Shown here piece after piece: positions 10,509-20,754 of a stretch of 64,000 nucleotides of DNA. Every line of letters begins with the position of its first letter. The stretch's first letter is position 1. The notes under the pieces are model-generated. The model did not search any database and was not told where the DNA came from. It saw only the letters and a list, made by a program, of their open reading frames with translations. The stretch lies in assembly GCF_001570605.1 (NCBI RefSeq), contig NZ_BBXG01000001.1, forward strand, positions 310,001 to 374,000, written 5' to 3'. This stretch comes from Herbidospora cretacea. Lineage in GTDB: Bacteria; Actinomycetota; Actinomycetes; Streptosporangiales; Streptosporangiaceae. The position numbers and the translations under genes are program-made.

Positions 10509-12440
10509 TCAGTGCACGCTCTCCAGGTCCCGGTCGTGGCCGTTGTCCTCCGGCGCGTTCTGCTTCTCGCGTTCCGCCTTGTCGTGGCGGTTCTGGATGG
10601 CGGTTCCCCACCACATCATCGCGATTCCCAGCACGGTGAACGCGACCGCCACCGGAATCCGCCAAGGGTCCTGCAGATGCAGGGCCAGGAACCACAGCTT
10701 CGTCTCGCTGTCGTTGAAGATGAGCCACAGAGGCACCAGGCCCTGCGGGAACAGCGGGATCCAGCAGAACACCCACAGGAACACCACGAGGGCCTGCTTC
10801 CCCGGAGGGAGCTTGGCCTTCGGGCGGCCCACCGACAGGGTCGCGTCGTCGGACGAGCCCGGTGTCACGGTCCCGCCGGAGCGCATGAGGCTCAGCAGCT
10901 CGGGGCCCTTCGCCGCGAGGCGGTGGTGGGCCAGGCGGCCGAACCAGACGGCCAGCCAGACGCCGGTGCCGACGCCGACGGCGACCGCCAGCCACGACAC
11001 GACCGGCAGGTCGAACCGGTCGCCCAGGTAGGCCACGCCGGCCGCCGGGATCGCGGTCAGGACGACCAGGAGCAGCATCATGATGACCTGGCCGAAGATG
11101 TTGCCGGCCTCCAGCGGGTTGCCGCTGCGCTTGTTCGGCTCGGTCACCGGGACCAGCATGTAGACCGACACCAGGGCGATCAGGCCGGCGCCGCCGCCCA
11201 GGACCGCCGCCAGGATCGACAGGGCCCACGGCCACGTCCAGCCCTCGCCGCCGACGACGGTGCCGGCGACGGTGAAGACGATGGCGATCGGGGCGACCCG
11301 CAGCAGCCAGGCGGCCTGGCGGCCGCGCACCTCGGCCCTCTCGGTGCCGGGGGTGACCAGGTTCAGCCACAGCGAGGTGCCGTCGAGGCCGAACAGGTTC
11401 GCCGACGTCGCGGCGGCCATCACGACCACCAGGACACCGGCCCACGGCAGCATGCCGTACCAGTCGATGAGCAGCGGGACGAGCGTGTAGAGCAGGCCGA
11501 AGAAGATGGCGAACCACAGCAGGTGGGTGCGCATCAGGTCACGCGACCAGGTGCGCAGTTCCTTGGCCGCCACCGCGCCGGTCGCGCCCCGGGAGCCCAC
11601 CCGGTCGAGCAGGCCGCCCTCGGCGCCGCTGCCCTGGGGCACCCAGTGGAGGGGCTTGGTCGTGGTGCGCCGGACCAGCAGGACCGACCAGACCAGCAGG
11701 GCCGCGCCGATGACGGCGCAGATGCCGAGCAGGGCGGCGGCGACCACGAGCCAGTCGCCCCGCCCGGCCGCCTCGACGGCGGCCATGCCCCAGCCCGACG
11801 GCAGCCAGTGGACGGCGGTGGAGAAGGCCGGGGGGAAGCCGTAGTTCAGCAGGTCGAGCTGGACGGCCGCCCAGACGAGCACCCACGACTGGTTGAGGAT
11901 GACGTTCATCGAGGCGTTGACCAGCGCGGCCAGGATCGCGCCGACGCGCGAGCGCACCGCCACGCCGAGCACGCCGATCATCAGCCGCGACAGCGCCACG
12001 ACCAAGACGAGCTGGAGCGGGATCGCCACCAGGGCGACCGTGAAGCCCGCCACGCCGTGACCGGTCGCGTAGACGGCCAGGGCGCAGAAGGCGATCAGGC
12101 TGATGATGGGGGCGACGCCGACGAACGCCGTGCCGAGCAGGCCGAAGGCCAGCTTGCGCGGGTTGATCGGCAGCAGCGAGAAGTGTTCGGGCCGGACGCT
12201 CTCGTCGCCGCCGCCGGTGTAGACGGGGCCGAGCATCCACCCGAACAGCCAGACCGCGAAGAGCGCCGCCAGCAGGTCGGCGCTGATCTGGGGGGAGGCG
12301 ATCTCGGTCCCGGCCACGACGATCGTGCCGACGGCCAGGACGAGACCGGCCAGACCGCCCATCACCATGCCCGCTGCGCGGGAACCACCTATCGAGTGCC
12401 GGAGCACCCGTAATTTCATGCCGATCAGGACGCCAACCAT
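10509..12440 (-). CDS. ABC transporter permease, large polytopic membrane protein
   Basis: 643 residues with many hydrophobic segments spread along the chain (for example around residues 25-45, 55-75, 105-150, 200-240 and 300-350, and near the C-terminus), a basic N-terminus and a charged hydrophilic C-terminal tail. It overlaps the end of the ATPase gene by 16 bases, so the two are coupled as an exporter of the ABC-2/antibiotic-efflux kind. The position behind the P450 suggests export of the polyketide or self-protection; that is inference. I recognise no substrate-defining motif. Confidence 0.85.
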   Translation of the reverse strand: MVGVLIGMKLRVLRHSIGGSRAAGMVMGGLAGLVLAVGTIVVAGTEIASPQISADLLAALFAVWLFGWMLGPVYTGGGDESVRPEHFSLLPINPRKLAFGLLGTAFVGVAPIISLIAFCALAVYATGHGVAGFTVALVAIPLQLVLVVALSRLMIGVLGVAVRSRVGAILAALVNASMNVILNQSWVLVWAAVQLDLLNYGFPPAFSTAVHWLPSGWGMAAVEAAGRGDWLVVAAALLGICAVIGAALLVWSVLLVRRTTTKPLHWVPQGSGAEGGLLDRVGSRGATGAVAAKELRTWSRDLMRTHLLWFAIFFGLLYTLVPLLIDWYGMLPWAGVLVVVMAAATSANLFGLDGTSLWLNLVTPGTERAEVRGRQAAWLLRVAPIAIVFTVAGTVVGGEGWTWPWALSILAAVLGGGAGLIALVSVYMLVPVTEPNKRSGNPLEAGNIFGQVIMMLLLVVLTAIPAAGVAYLGDRFDLPVVSWLAVAVGVGTGVWLAVWFGRLAHHRLAAKGPELLSLMRSGGTVTPGSSDDATLSVGRPKAKLPPGKQALVVFLWVFCWIPLFPQGLVPLWLIFNDSETKLWFLALHLQDPWRIPVAVAFTVLGIAMMWWGTAIQNRHDKAEREKQNAPEDNGHDRDLESVH

Positions 12441-13228
12441 GACGGGCCCTTCATAGCGTCGACGTGTGCGCCGACGAGTTCGACGAAACGGTCTTCGAGG
12501 GTGCCGCCCGCCCGGACCTCGTCAATGGATCCGGCGGCGGCGACCCGGCCCTTGTCGATGACCGCCACGTGGTCGCACAGCTGCTCCACCAGGGCCATGA
12601 CGTGGCTCGAGAGCACCACGGAGCCGCCGCCGGCGACGAAGCTCTTGAGCATGGCCCGGATCGTCAGGGCGGACACGGGGTCGACGGCCTCGAAAGGCTC
12701 GTCGAGCACGAGCAGGCGCGGGCCGTGCAGCATGGCCGTGGCCAGGCCGATCTTCTTGCGCATACCGGTCGAATAGTCGATCACCAGAGTGCGCTCGGCC
12801 TGGTCGAGTTCGAGGATCTCCAGCAGTTCTGCGGCCCGCTCGCTCGCGGTGCCCTTGTCCAGGCCGCGCAGGCGGCCCAGGTAGGTGAGCAGCTCACGTC
12901 CGGTGAGCCGCTCGGGTAATGCCAGCCCGTCGGGCAGCACGCCCACGCGGGCGCGTGCGTCGATGGGGTCGGCCCAGACGTCCACCCCGAAGATACGGGC
13001 GTGGCCGGCGTCGGGCCGCAGCAGGCCCACCGCCATGGACAGTGACGTGGTCTTGCCGGCGCCGTTGGGACCCACCAGGCCGTAGAACGACCCGGGGGGG
13101 ACGGAAAGGGTCACATGGTCGACCGCGACTTTCGGGCCGAACCTCTTGCTGAGTCCCTCCAATTCCAGCGCGGGAGCAGAACCTGCCTCGGGGACCGATT
13201 CCGTACCTGGTAGCGGAGACGCGTGCAC
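12425..13228 (-). CDS. ABC transporter ATP-binding protein
   Basis: Nucleotide-binding subunit with Walker A (GPNGAGKTT), signature motif YSTGMRKK in place of LSGGQ, Walker B (LLVLDEPFEAVD) and an H-loop (SSHV). I chose the GTG at 13228 (267 residues) because gagggag lies five bases ahead of it; a GTG at 13261 would add 11 residues without a good ribosome site. The C-terminus runs into the permease gene. The pair forms a two-gene exporter facing the PKS operon. Confidence 0.92.
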   Translation of the reverse strand: MHASPLPGTESVPEAGSAPALELEGLSKRFGPKVAVDHVTLSVPPGSFYGLVGPNGAGKTTSLSMAVGLLRPDAGHARIFGVDVWADPIDARARVGVLPDGLALPERLTGRELLTYLGRLRGLDKGTASERAAELLEILELDQAERTLVIDYSTGMRKKIGLATAMLHGPRLLVLDEPFEAVDPVSALTIRAMLKSFVAGGGSVVLSSHVMALVEQLCDHVAVIDKGRVAAAGSIDEVRAGGTLEDRFVELVGAHVDAMKGPSWLAS

Positions 13229-13537
13229 GATAGCTCCCTCGTGTCGAGACTTCTCGTGCACACGCTATCGAAACAATGGCGTGTCCAATTACTCCAGACC
13301 GTCTGTCAAGACGCCCGCAATGCCGACCCTGTCAGGGGAAACGCCCGCGACCAGCGATAACGGACGGCCTCCCCGATCACCCCTGAACGACCCCAGAGGA
13401 GTTTCCGCACTTAGCCCGTCTCGCGACGATAGGGGTGGCTCGGCCGCTCCGGATAGCCGAATGATAATCCCAGAAAACCGGCGGCCCATAGCCTCCATAT
13501 CGCCAGAGTAATGGGAATCCCTGACAGAGGGGGGGCC
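13229..13537. promoter_or_regulatory. Divergent promoter region between exporter and LAL regulator
   Basis: About 310 bases with no convincing gene. It must hold the promoters for the leftward ABC operon and the rightward LuxR gene. An inverted repeat ACACGC-N13-GCGTGT lies at 13260-13284, just upstream of the ATPase start, and could be an operator. A TTGACA hexamer lies on the minus strand near 13309-13314. I could not pair it with a convincing -10 box. Confidence 0.45.
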
Positions 13538-16381
13538 ATGGGCCTTGTGGAGAGAGCGGAGGCGTTCGCCGCCCTCGAAGGACTGATAGCGGACGCGCGG
13601 TCGGGCAAGGGGCGGGTAGCGCTCCTGACCGGCACCGTCGCGACCGGCAAGAGCGAACTCCTGTACGCCTTCGCCGAGAAGGCGACCGAACTCGGCGCCT
13701 TGGCGGTGATGGCCTCGGCGTCCCGGGCGGAGCAGAACCTGCCCCTAGGGGTGCTGGGCCAGCTGATCCAGGACGCCCCGCTGATGGCCGAGGACCGTGA
13801 GCGCGCGATGGGCCTGATGGCCGAGAGCGCGGCCCTCGCGGCCGGCCAGGACGAGCACGACGACCCGGCCGGCGCCCTCATGGAGCCGGTCGACGTCCAG
13901 GTCGTGCACGCGCTGTGCACGATCCTCCTGGAACTGTCCGAACGCCATCCGCTGCTGATCGTGGTCGACGACGTCCACCACGCCGACCGGATGTCGCTGC
14001 TCTGCCTGGCCTACCTGGCCCGGCGGGTGCGCTTCGCCCGGATCGCCGCCGTGTTCGGGCACCCCGACCACGGCCGCTACACCGAGACCTTCTTCCAGAC
14101 CGAGCTGATGCGCCAGCCGCACGCCCGGCGCGTCCACTTGGCGCCGCTGTCGGCCCGGGGCGTCACGGCGCTGGTCGCCGACCGGCTCGGCCGCACAGTG
14201 GCCGAGCGCTTCGCGGCCGACTGGTTCGCGATGTCCGGCGGCAACCCGCTGCTGGCCGCCGCGCTGATGGACGACTACGAGACCGGCGCCCGGACCGCGC
14301 CGGACCAGACCCCGTCGGAGCTGGTGGTGGGCGACCGCTACGGGCAGGCCGTGCTGTCGTGCCTGCACCGGGGCGAGCCGATGACCCTCCAGGTCGCGCG
14401 CGGCCTGGCGGTGCTCGGCGGGTCCGACTCGCTGGCCCCGCTGCTCGGGCTGACCCAGACCGGCGTCACCCAGTCGTTGCAGGCCCTGACCGCCTGCGGC
14501 GTCGTGGCCGGGGGCGCGTTCCGCCACGAGGTGGGACGGGCCGCCGTGCTGGCCGACATCGAGACCCCCGAGCGGGCCGACCTGCACCGTGCCGCCGCGC
14601 GCCTCGCGCACGAGGGCGGCGCGGCGGCGGCGACCGTCGCCGACCACCTGCTGCAGGCCGGTCGCGTCGGCGCCGTGTGGGTGGCGCCGGTGCTGGAGGA
14701 CGCCGCCAGGGCCGCCCTGCGCGAAGGGCGCGTCAAGACCGGCGTCGCCTATCTCCAGCTCGCCGCCCGCGAGTGCACCGACGAGCAGCACCGGATGCGC
14801 ATCCTGACGATGCTGGTCCGGGCCGAGTGGCGGATCAACCCGGGAGCCCCGGCCGCCCACCTGGCCGAGCTGGCCGGCGCCCTCCAGCGCGGGCAGCTGC
14901 GGGGCGGCGACGCGGCCGTCCTGGCCCGCGCGCTGCTGTGGCACGGCCGCACCGCCGACGCCCGGGAGGTCCTGGAGCACCTCGCCCTGGACGCCGACCC
15001 GGCCGACGCGGAGGCGGCGGGCGAGCTCGCCGTGGCCCATCCGTGGCTGCGGGTCACCCATCCGGCGTTCCTGGCGGAGCTGCGGGCCGGCCGCGCCGGG
15101 ACGTCCAGGGAGACCGAGGAGGGAGAGCGCAGGCACGGCCTGTTCGGCGAGCCGGTCCGGCGCGCCGCGATGTCGGTGGCCGCCAGCCGCCGGCTGGAGG
15201 CGACCTCGGCCCTGGCCGAGGTGCTGACCCGGGGCCCGCGCGAGGGCCTCGCCGACGGCATCGAACGCCTCCTGCGCGGCTCGCGCCTGGAGGAGATGTC
15301 CCTCGACACCGTCGAGAGCGCCCTGCTCGCGCTGACCTACGCGGGCGCCCACGACCGGGCCGCGCCCTGGTGCGACCTGTTCAGCGTCGAGGCCGCCTCC
15401 CGGCACGCGCCGAGCCGGCAGGCCCGGCTCGACGCCATCAAGGCCGAGATCGCGGTACGCCAGGGCGACCTGCCCGCGGCCGAGCAGAGCGCCCGCCAGG
15501 CGCTGGCCACCATCCCCCCGACCAGCTGGGGCGTCGCCGTCGGCGGCCCGATCGCCGGACTCGTCCTGGCGGCCACCGCCATGGGCCGCTACGACACCGT
15601 CGGCGAGTTCCTCGACCGGCCCGTCCCCGACGCCATGTTCGAGACCCGTTACGGCCTGCTCTACCTGTACGCCCGGGGCCGCTACAGCCTGGCCACCGGT
15701 CACCCGGCCGCCGCGCTGCGCGACTTCCAGGCGTGCGGCGAGCTGGTCCGCAAGTGGGAGCTCGACGTGCCCGGCTTCATCCCGTGGCGGATCGACGCCG
15801 CGGAGGCGTGCCTGCGCGTCGGGCGGCAGGACCAGGCCCGTCAGCTCGTCGAGTCGCAGCTGCGCCGCTGCGGCCCGGCCGCCAAGCGGGTGCAGGGCAT
15901 GGCCATGCGCGTCCTCGCCGCCACCGGCGAGGTCCGCCACCGGCCGATGCTGCTGCGCCAGTCGGCGGAGCTGCTCCAGGTGGGCGGCGACCGCTACGAA
16001 CTCGCCCGGGCCCTGCTGGACCTGGTCGAGGCCTACCAGTCGCTCGGGGAGTACCGCCGCGCCGGGATGATCACCGGCCGGGCCCTGAGCGTCGCCAGGG
16101 AATGTCAGGCCGAACCGCTCAGCCGCACGCTCTTCCGTGACGGCGACGACAAGAAGACCGCCGAGGCGGCCCCGGCCCCGGCCACGGGCCTGTCCGACGC
16201 CGAGCGCCGGGTGGCCGTGCTGGCTGCGGCCGGATACACCAACCGTGAGATCGCCGGGAAGCTCTACATCACGGTGAGCACGGTCGAACAGCACCTGACC
16301 CAGACCTACAAGAAGCTGAACATCACCCGCCGTGCGGATCTCCCGCCCAGCTTGGAGTTCGGCAGCCCCTTAACCACCTGA
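13538..16381 (+). CDS. LuxR-family transcriptional regulator, large ATP-binding (LAL/MalT) type
   Basis: 947 residues. The N-terminal AAA/STAND ATPase has Walker A (GTVATGKS) and Walker B (LLIVVDDVHH). A long helical/TPR-like middle follows, then a C-terminal LuxR helix-turn-helix (LSDAERRVAVLAAAGYTNRE, then IAGKLYITVSTVEQHL). The ATG at 13538 is preferred over one at 13511 because agaggggggg lies at the right distance ahead of it. LAL regulators are usual pathway-specific activators of modular PKS clusters. The gene carries a single TTA leucine codon at 16370-16372, three codons before the stop. In streptomycetes such codons make translation depend on the bldA tRNA. It reads toward the carboxylase genes, with a 14-base gap to the next GTG. 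Confidence 0.92.
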   Translation: MGLVERAEAFAALEGLIADARSGKGRVALLTGTVATGKSELLYAFAEKATELGALAVMASASRAEQNLPLGVLGQLIQDAPLMAEDRERAMGLMAESAALAAGQDEHDDPAGALMEPVDVQVVHALCTILLELSERHPLLIVVDDVHHADRMSLLCLAYLARRVRFARIAAVFGHPDHGRYTETFFQTELMRQPHARRVHLAPLSARGVTALVADRLGRTVAERFAADWFAMSGGNPLLAAALMDDYETGARTAPDQTPSELVVGDRYGQAVLSCLHRGEPMTLQVARGLAVLGGSDSLAPLLGLTQTGVTQSLQALTACGVVAGGAFRHEVGRAAVLADIETPERADLHRAAARLAHEGGAAAATVADHLLQAGRVGAVWVAPVLEDAARAALREGRVKTGVAYLQLAARECTDEQHRMRILTMLVRAEWRINPGAPAAHLAELAGALQRGQLRGGDAAVLARALLWHGRTADAREVLEHLALDADPADAEAAGELAVAHPWLRVTHPAFLAELRAGRAGTSRETEEGERRHGLFGEPVRRAAMSVAASRRLEATSALAEVLTRGPREGLADGIERLLRGSRLEEMSLDTVESALLALTYAGAHDRAAPWCDLFSVEAASRHAPSRQARLDAIKAEIAVRQGDLPAAEQSARQALATIPPTSWGVAVGGPIAGLVLAATAMGRYDTVGEFLDRPVPDAMFETRYGLLYLYARGRYSLATGHPAAALRDFQACGELVRKWELDVPGFIPWRIDAAEACLRVGRQDQARQLVESQLRRCGPAAKRVQGMAMRVLAATGEVRHRPMLLRQSAELLQVGGDRYELARALLDLVEAYQSLGEYRRAGMITGRALSVARECQAEPLSRTLFRDGDDKKTAEAAPAPATGLSDAERRVAVLAAAGYTNREIAGKLYITVSTVEQHLTQTYKKLNITRRADLPPSLEFGSPLTT

Positions 16382-16395
16382 CCCGGAGGTATCGC

Positions 16396-18000
16396 GTGCA
16401 CATTCAGGAGGAGATCGGAAAGGTCGCCGCATCGGCCCGGCTGCCGGTCGAGACGATGCGGGACCGGATCGCCGAGCTCGCGCTCATCAGGGAGAGCGTG
16501 CTGCAGGGCCCGGACGACGACGCGACGCTGCGCCAGCACGCCAAGGGCAAGCTCACCGTCCGCGAACGCCTGGACGTGCTTCTCGACCACGGATCGTTCG
16601 TGGAGATCGAGGTGTTCAGAAGGCACCGCGCCACCGGCTTCGGCCTGGAGCGCAAACGACCCCACACCGACGGCGTGGTGGCCGGCTGGGGCAAGATCTA
16701 CGGCCGCGACGTCATGGTCTACGCCCATGACTTCCGCATCTTCGGCGGCGCGCTCGGCGAGGCCCACGCCAGCAAGATCCACAAGGCGATGGACCTGGCC
16801 GAGGCCGCCGGGGTGCCGCTGATCAGCCTCAACGACGGCGCCGGCGCCCGCATCCAGGAGGGTGTCACCGCCCTCGCGGGCTACGGCGGCATCTTCACCC
16901 GCAACGTCCGGATGTCGGGCGTGATCCCGCAGATCAGCGTCATGCTCGGCCCGTGCGCGGGCGGCGCCGCCTACTCGCCCGCGCTGACCGACTTCGTCTT
17001 CATGGTCGAGGGCACCGCCCAGATGTTCATCACCGGCCCGGACGTCGTCAAGGCCGTCACCGGTGAGGAGATCAGCCAGAACGACCTGGGCGGCGCGGGC
17101 GTGCACGGGAGCCGGTCCGGCGTCGCCGGGTTCGTCCACCCCGACGAGGTCACCTGCCTGGAGGACGTGCGTTACCTGCTGTCCCTGCTCCCGGCCAACA
17201 ACCGCGAACTGCCCCCGTCGGTGGTCCCGGCCGACCCGCCGGACCGCCCCACCGACGCCCTGATCGACATGGTCCCGGCCGACCCCGCGCAGTCGTACGA
17301 CATGGCCTCGGTCATCGAGGAGATCGTCGACGACGGCGAGTTCTTCGAGTTCCACGCCGACTGGGCCCCCAACCTCATCACCGGCCTGTGCCGCCTGGAC
17401 GGCCACGTCGTCGGCATCGTCGCCAACCAGCCCAAGCACCTGGCGGGCGTGCTGGACATCGGCGCCTCGGAGAAGGGCGCGCGCTTCATCCAGATGTGCG
17501 ACGCCTTCAACATCCCGCTGGTGTCGCTGGTCGACGTGCCCGGCTTCCTGCCGGGCGCCGACCAGGAGCACAACGGCATCATCCGGCACGGCGCCAAGCT
17601 CCTGTACGCCTACTGCGCCGCCACCGTGCCGCGCGTCCAGCTCGTCGTCCGCAAGGCGTACGGCGGCGCGTACATCGTGATGGACTCGCGGTCGATCGGG
17701 GCCGACCTGTCCTTCGCGTGGCCGACCAACGAGATCGCGGTGATGGGCGCGGAGGGCGCCGCCAACGTGATCTTCCGGCGGGAGATCGCCGCCGCCGACG
17801 ACCCGGCCGCGCAGCGCGCCAAGCGGGTCGACGAGTACAAGACCACCCTCATGCACCCCTACTACGCGGCCGAGCGCGGCCTCGTCGACGACGTCATCGA
17901 CCCGCGCGAGACCCGGTCGGTGCTGACCCGCTCGCTCGGCCTCCTGCGCGCCAAACACGCCGAGCAGCCGCAGCGCAAGCACGGCAACCCGCCCATGTGA
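16396..18000 (+). CDS. Acyl-CoA carboxylase beta subunit (carboxyltransferase)
   Basis: 534 residues, the family's normal size, GTG start with ggagg seven bases ahead. It transfers CO2 from carboxybiotin to acetyl- or propionyl-CoA, making malonyl- or methylmalonyl-CoA extender units. Two crotonase-like halves are visible, with oxyanion-hole glycines in [13 protein letters not shown] and [13 protein letters not shown], and the family ending KHGNPPM. The position I take as the substrate-selecting residue is Asp in GADLSFAWP, as in PccB-type propionyl-CoA enzymes; that assignment is from memory of Streptomyces enzymes and is not proven here. It starts a beta-epsilon-alpha operon directly behind the LAL regulator. 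Confidence 0.93.
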   Translation: MHIQEEIGKVAASARLPVETMRDRIAELALIRESVLQGPDDDATLRQHAKGKLTVRERLDVLLDHGSFVEIEVFRRHRATGFGLERKRPHTDGVVAGWGKIYGRDVMVYAHDFRIFGGALGEAHASKIHKAMDLAEAAGVPLISLNDGAGARIQEGVTALAGYGGIFTRNVRMSGVIPQISVMLGPCAGGAAYSPALTDFVFMVEGTAQMFITGPDVVKAVTGEEISQNDLGGAGVHGSRSGVAGFVHPDEVTCLEDVRYLLSLLPANNRELPPSVVPADPPDRPTDALIDMVPADPAQSYDMASVIEEIVDDGEFFEFHADWAPNLITGLCRLDGHVVGIVANQPKHLAGVLDIGASEKGARFIQMCDAFNIPLVSLVDVPGFLPGADQEHNGIIRHGAKLLYAYCAATVPRVQLVVRKAYGGAYIVMDSRSIGADLSFAWPTNEIAVMGAEGAANVIFRREIAAADDPAAQRAKRVDEYKTTLMHPYYAAERGLVDDVIDPRETRSVLTRSLGLLRAKHAEQPQRKHGNPPM

Positions 18001-18006
18001 GGCCTG

Positions 18007-18216
18007 ATGTCACCCGAAACGATGTCACCCGAGATCGAAGTCGTGCGCGGCGAACCCACGGAAGAGGAACTGGCCGCCCTGGTCTGCGCCCTCCTCCTGG
18101 TCGCCGAGCCTGCCCCGACCGCCACCGGAGGACGCCCGGAGCCGCGATGGTTGCCGCAGGGCCACCGTTCCGCGCGCTCCTGGGCCACCCCGGCCGTCCC
18201 GCGAAGGCCGCGATGA
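18007..18216 (+). CDS. Acyl-CoA carboxylase epsilon subunit
   Basis: 69 residues. The N-terminal part reads [20 protein letters not shown], the hallmark of the small epsilon subunit that stimulates actinobacterial acyl-CoA carboxylases. The C-terminal half is a Pro/Arg-rich stretch. It sits six bases after the beta subunit and overlaps the alpha subunit start by ATGA. Two starts are possible (18007, and ATG at 18022). Confidence 0.85.
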   Translation: MSPETMSPEIEVVRGEPTEEELAALVCALLLVAEPAPTATGGRPEPRWLPQGHRSARSWATPAVPRRPR

Positions 18217-19958
18217 AGCTCAGCAGAATCCTGATCGCCAACCGCGGCGAGATCGCGGTGCGGATCGTCCGCGCGTGCGCCGACGAGGGGCTGACCAGCG
18301 TCGCCGTCTACGCCGAGCAGGACACCGACGCCCTGCACGTGCGCCTGGCCGACCACGCCTACGCCCTCGGCGGCCAGACGCCCGCCGAGACCTACCTCGC
18401 CATCGACAAGATCATCGAAGTCGCGATCCGGTCCGGCGCCGACGCCGTCCACCCCGGTTACGGCTTCCTCGCCGAGAACGCCGCGTTCGCCGAGGCGGTC
18501 CTGCACGCCGGCCTGACCTGGATCGGGCCGCCCCCGCACGCCATCCGCTCGCTGGGCGACAAGGTCGCCGCCCGGCACATCGCCCTCCGCGTCGGCGCGC
18601 CGCTGGTGCCCGGCACCGAGAACCCGGTCGAGGGCGCGGCGGAGGTGCGGGAGTTCGCCGCCGCCCACGGCCTGCCCATCGCCATCAAGGCCGCCTACGG
18701 AGGCGGCGGGCGCGGCCTCAAGGTCGCCCGCACCATGGAGGAGATCCCCGACCTCTACGACTCGGCGGTCCGGGAGGCGGTGACCGCGTTCGGCCGGGGC
18801 GAGTGCTTCGTCGAGCGCTACCTCGACCGCCCGCGCCACGTCGAGACGCAGTGCCTGGCCGACCGGCACGGCAACGTCGTCGTGGTCTCCACCCGCGACT
18901 GCTCGCTCCAGCGCCGCCACCAGAAACTCGTCGAGGAGGCCCCCGCGCCGTTCCTCACCGACGCCCAGAACAGGCTCCTGTACGACAGCTCCAAGGCCAT
19001 CCTGCGGGAGGCCGGCTACGTGGGCGCCGGGACCTGCGAGTTCCTCGTGGGGGCCGACGGCACCATCTCGTTCCTGGAGGTCAACACCCGGCTCCAGGTG
19101 GAACACCCGGTCACCGAGGAGGTCACCGGCATCGACCTGGTCCGCGAGATGTTCCGCGTCGCGGCCGGAGAGGAGATCGGCTACGACGACCCGCCCGCCC
19201 GGGGTCACTCGATCGAATTCCGGATCAACGCCGAGAACCCGGCGGCGAACTTCCTGCCCACGCCCGGCCACATCACGGCGCTGCGCGCGCCCGGGGGACC
19301 CGGGGTGCGGCTCGACTCCGGCTACCTGGAGAACCAGACCGTGCCGGAGACGTTCGACTCGCTGGTGGCCAAGCTCGTCGTGACCGGCGCGACCCGGGCG
19401 CAGGCGCTGCGGCGGGCCCGGCGGGCGCTCGCCGAGACGGTCGTCGACGGCCTGCCGACCGTGCTGCCGTTCCACCGGGCCGTGGTGACCGACCCCGACT
19501 TCGCCGACGAGCCGTTCGCGGTGCACACCCGGTGGATCGAGACGGAGTTCGCGGCCCGGATGCCCGCGGCGGGCGACCCCGCCGAGGTGCCGCCGCGCGG
19601 CCCGCGTGAGCGGATCGTCGTCGAGGTCGCCGGGCGTCGTCTCGACGTCGTCCTGCCGCTGTCCGCCAAGGGACTGGGCGGGCCGCAGCAGCAGGCCGTG
19701 CGCCGGCCGAACCGGCGCGCGGGCGGGGCGAAGGCGGCGGCCGGGGGAGACGCCCTGGTCAGCCCGATGCAGGGCACGATCGTCAAGGTCGTGGCCGCCG
19801 ACGGCGCCGAGGTCTCGCAGGGCGACACCATCGTCGTCCTGGAGGCCATGAAGATGGAGCAGCCCCTGACCGCCCACAAGCCGGGCGTGATCAGGGGCCT
19901 CGCTTCCTCGGTCGGGCAGAGCGTCTCGGCCGGTTCGGTGATCTGCGAGATCGGTTAG
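18213..19958 (+). CDS. Acyl-CoA carboxylase alpha subunit (biotin carboxylase + BCCP)
   Basis: 581 residues. The N-terminal biotin carboxylase begins [16 protein letters not shown], and the ATP-grasp domain shows the glycine-rich [11 protein letters not shown] and the catalytic [10 protein letters not shown]. The C-terminal biotin carboxyl carrier domain has EAMKMEQP with the biotinylated Lys at 19851-19853 (residue 547). With the beta and epsilon subunits it forms a complete carboxylase likely dedicated to polyketide extender supply. Its stop is directly adjacent to the stop of the convergent PPTase gene, leaving no room for a terminator between them. Confidence 0.95.
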   Translation: MKLSRILIANRGEIAVRIVRACADEGLTSVAVYAEQDTDALHVRLADHAYALGGQTPAETYLAIDKIIEVAIRSGADAVHPGYGFLAENAAFAEAVLHAGLTWIGPPPHAIRSLGDKVAARHIALRVGAPLVPGTENPVEGAAEVREFAAAHGLPIAIKAAYGGGGRGLKVARTMEEIPDLYDSAVREAVTAFGRGECFVERYLDRPRHVETQCLADRHGNVVVVSTRDCSLQRRHQKLVEEAPAPFLTDAQNRLLYDSSKAILREAGYVGAGTCEFLVGADGTISFLEVNTRLQVEHPVTEEVTGIDLVREMFRVAAGEEIGYDDPPARGHSIEFRINAENPAANFLPTPGHITALRAPGGPGVRLDSGYLENQTVPETFDSLVAKLVVTGATRAQALRRARRALAETVVDGLPTVLPFHRAVVTDPDFADEPFAVHTRWIETEFAARMPAAGDPAEVPPRGPRERIVVEVAGRRLDVVLPLSAKGLGGPQQQAVRRPNRRAGGAKAAAGGDALVSPMQGTIVKVVAADGAEVSQGDTIVVLEAMKMEQPLTAHKPGVIRGLASSVGQSVSAGSVICEIG

Positions 19959-20642
19959 TCAGTTCGCGCCAGACTCGGCGGGTGCGGCGAGCGGGACCAC
20001 GATGGCCGTCAGGAGGAGGCCCTCGCCCGCGAGCCAGCGCCCGCCGAAGGCGTTGATGCGGCGGCCGTTGACCCGGGGGCCGGTGACCAGCAGGCGGGCG
20101 CCGAACGTGCCGCGCGCCGGGTCGAAGTGGATGACCGCGTCCTCGAAGTTCAGCCAGCAGTTGGCCAGCGGGTACCAGGCCTTGTAGACCGACTCCTTGG
20201 CGCAGAACAGCAGCCGGTCCCACGGGATCGAGGGGTGGGCGCGGCGCAGCGCGCGGATCGCCTGCCGCTCCTCGGGCAGCGCCACGGCCTCCAGCACGCC
20301 CGGCGGCAGCGCCTCGGCAGGCTCGGCGTCGATGCCGATGGAGGCCACGGTCGTGTTGAGCCCGACCACCGCGCCCCGGTAACCCGTGCAGTGGGTGATG
20401 CTGCCCACCAGGTCGCCCGGCCATAAGGGCTCGCCGCGCACACCGGGGAGGATGGGCGCCGGCGGGCGGTCGAGCTTGCGCATGGCGAGGCGGGCGCAGG
20501 CGCGCGCGGTGGTGAACTCGCGGCGGCGCTTGTCGACCGCGGCCGCGATGACGGCCTCCTCCTCGGGGAAGAGCGGACCGCCGAGCCGGTCGTCGACGGT
20601 GTCGGCCGCCGTCACGAACGGCGGCAGGATCTGCTCGATCAT
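19959..20642 (-). CDS. 4'-Phosphopantetheinyl transferase (Sfp/EntD type)
   Basis: 227 residues. It transfers phosphopantetheine from CoA to the Ser of ACPs, which the PKS here requires. Motifs: SIGIDAEPAE (Mg-binding Asp/Glu), the catalytic FCAKESVYKAWYPL (KESxxK) and the upstream ARACARLAMRKL region. It lies on the minus strand, convergent with the carboxylase operon and downstream of the DUF5988-like gene. Its location suggests it is the cluster's own activating enzyme. Confidence 0.93.
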   Translation of the reverse strand: MIEQILPPFVTAADTVDDRLGGPLFPEEEAVIAAAVDKRRREFTTARACARLAMRKLDRPPAPILPGVRGEPLWPGDLVGSITHCTGYRGAVVGLNTTVASIGIDAEPAEALPPGVLEAVALPEERQAIRALRRAHPSIPWDRLLFCAKESVYKAWYPLANCWLNFEDAVIHFDPARGTFGARLLVTGPRVNGRRINAFGGRWLAGEGLLLTAIVVPLAAPAESGAN

Positions 20643-20687
20643 GATTTTCCCCTGGTACTCGTCACAATGACCACGCTAAACAGGCGT

Positions 20688-20713
20688 GGCCGGTGGGAGA
20701 ACTCCCACCGGCC
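20688..20713 (-). terminator. Stem-loop between PPTase and the DUF5988-like gene
   Basis: A perfect 11-bp inverted repeat (ggccggtggga / tcccaccggcc) with loop gaac. It lies between the stop of the small minus-strand gene and the PPTase start, so it could terminate or attenuate transcription into the PPTase gene. There is no strong T-run. Confidence 0.5.
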
Positions 20714-20754
20714 GCGTCTCGGGTCGCCTGCCCGGCGTTAAGGGCACTAGGGGC

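Noticed and set aside
13511-13537. An earlier ATG for the LAL regulator
   Set aside because: It lacks a ribosome site, and the strong G-rich site lies just before the ATG at 13538.
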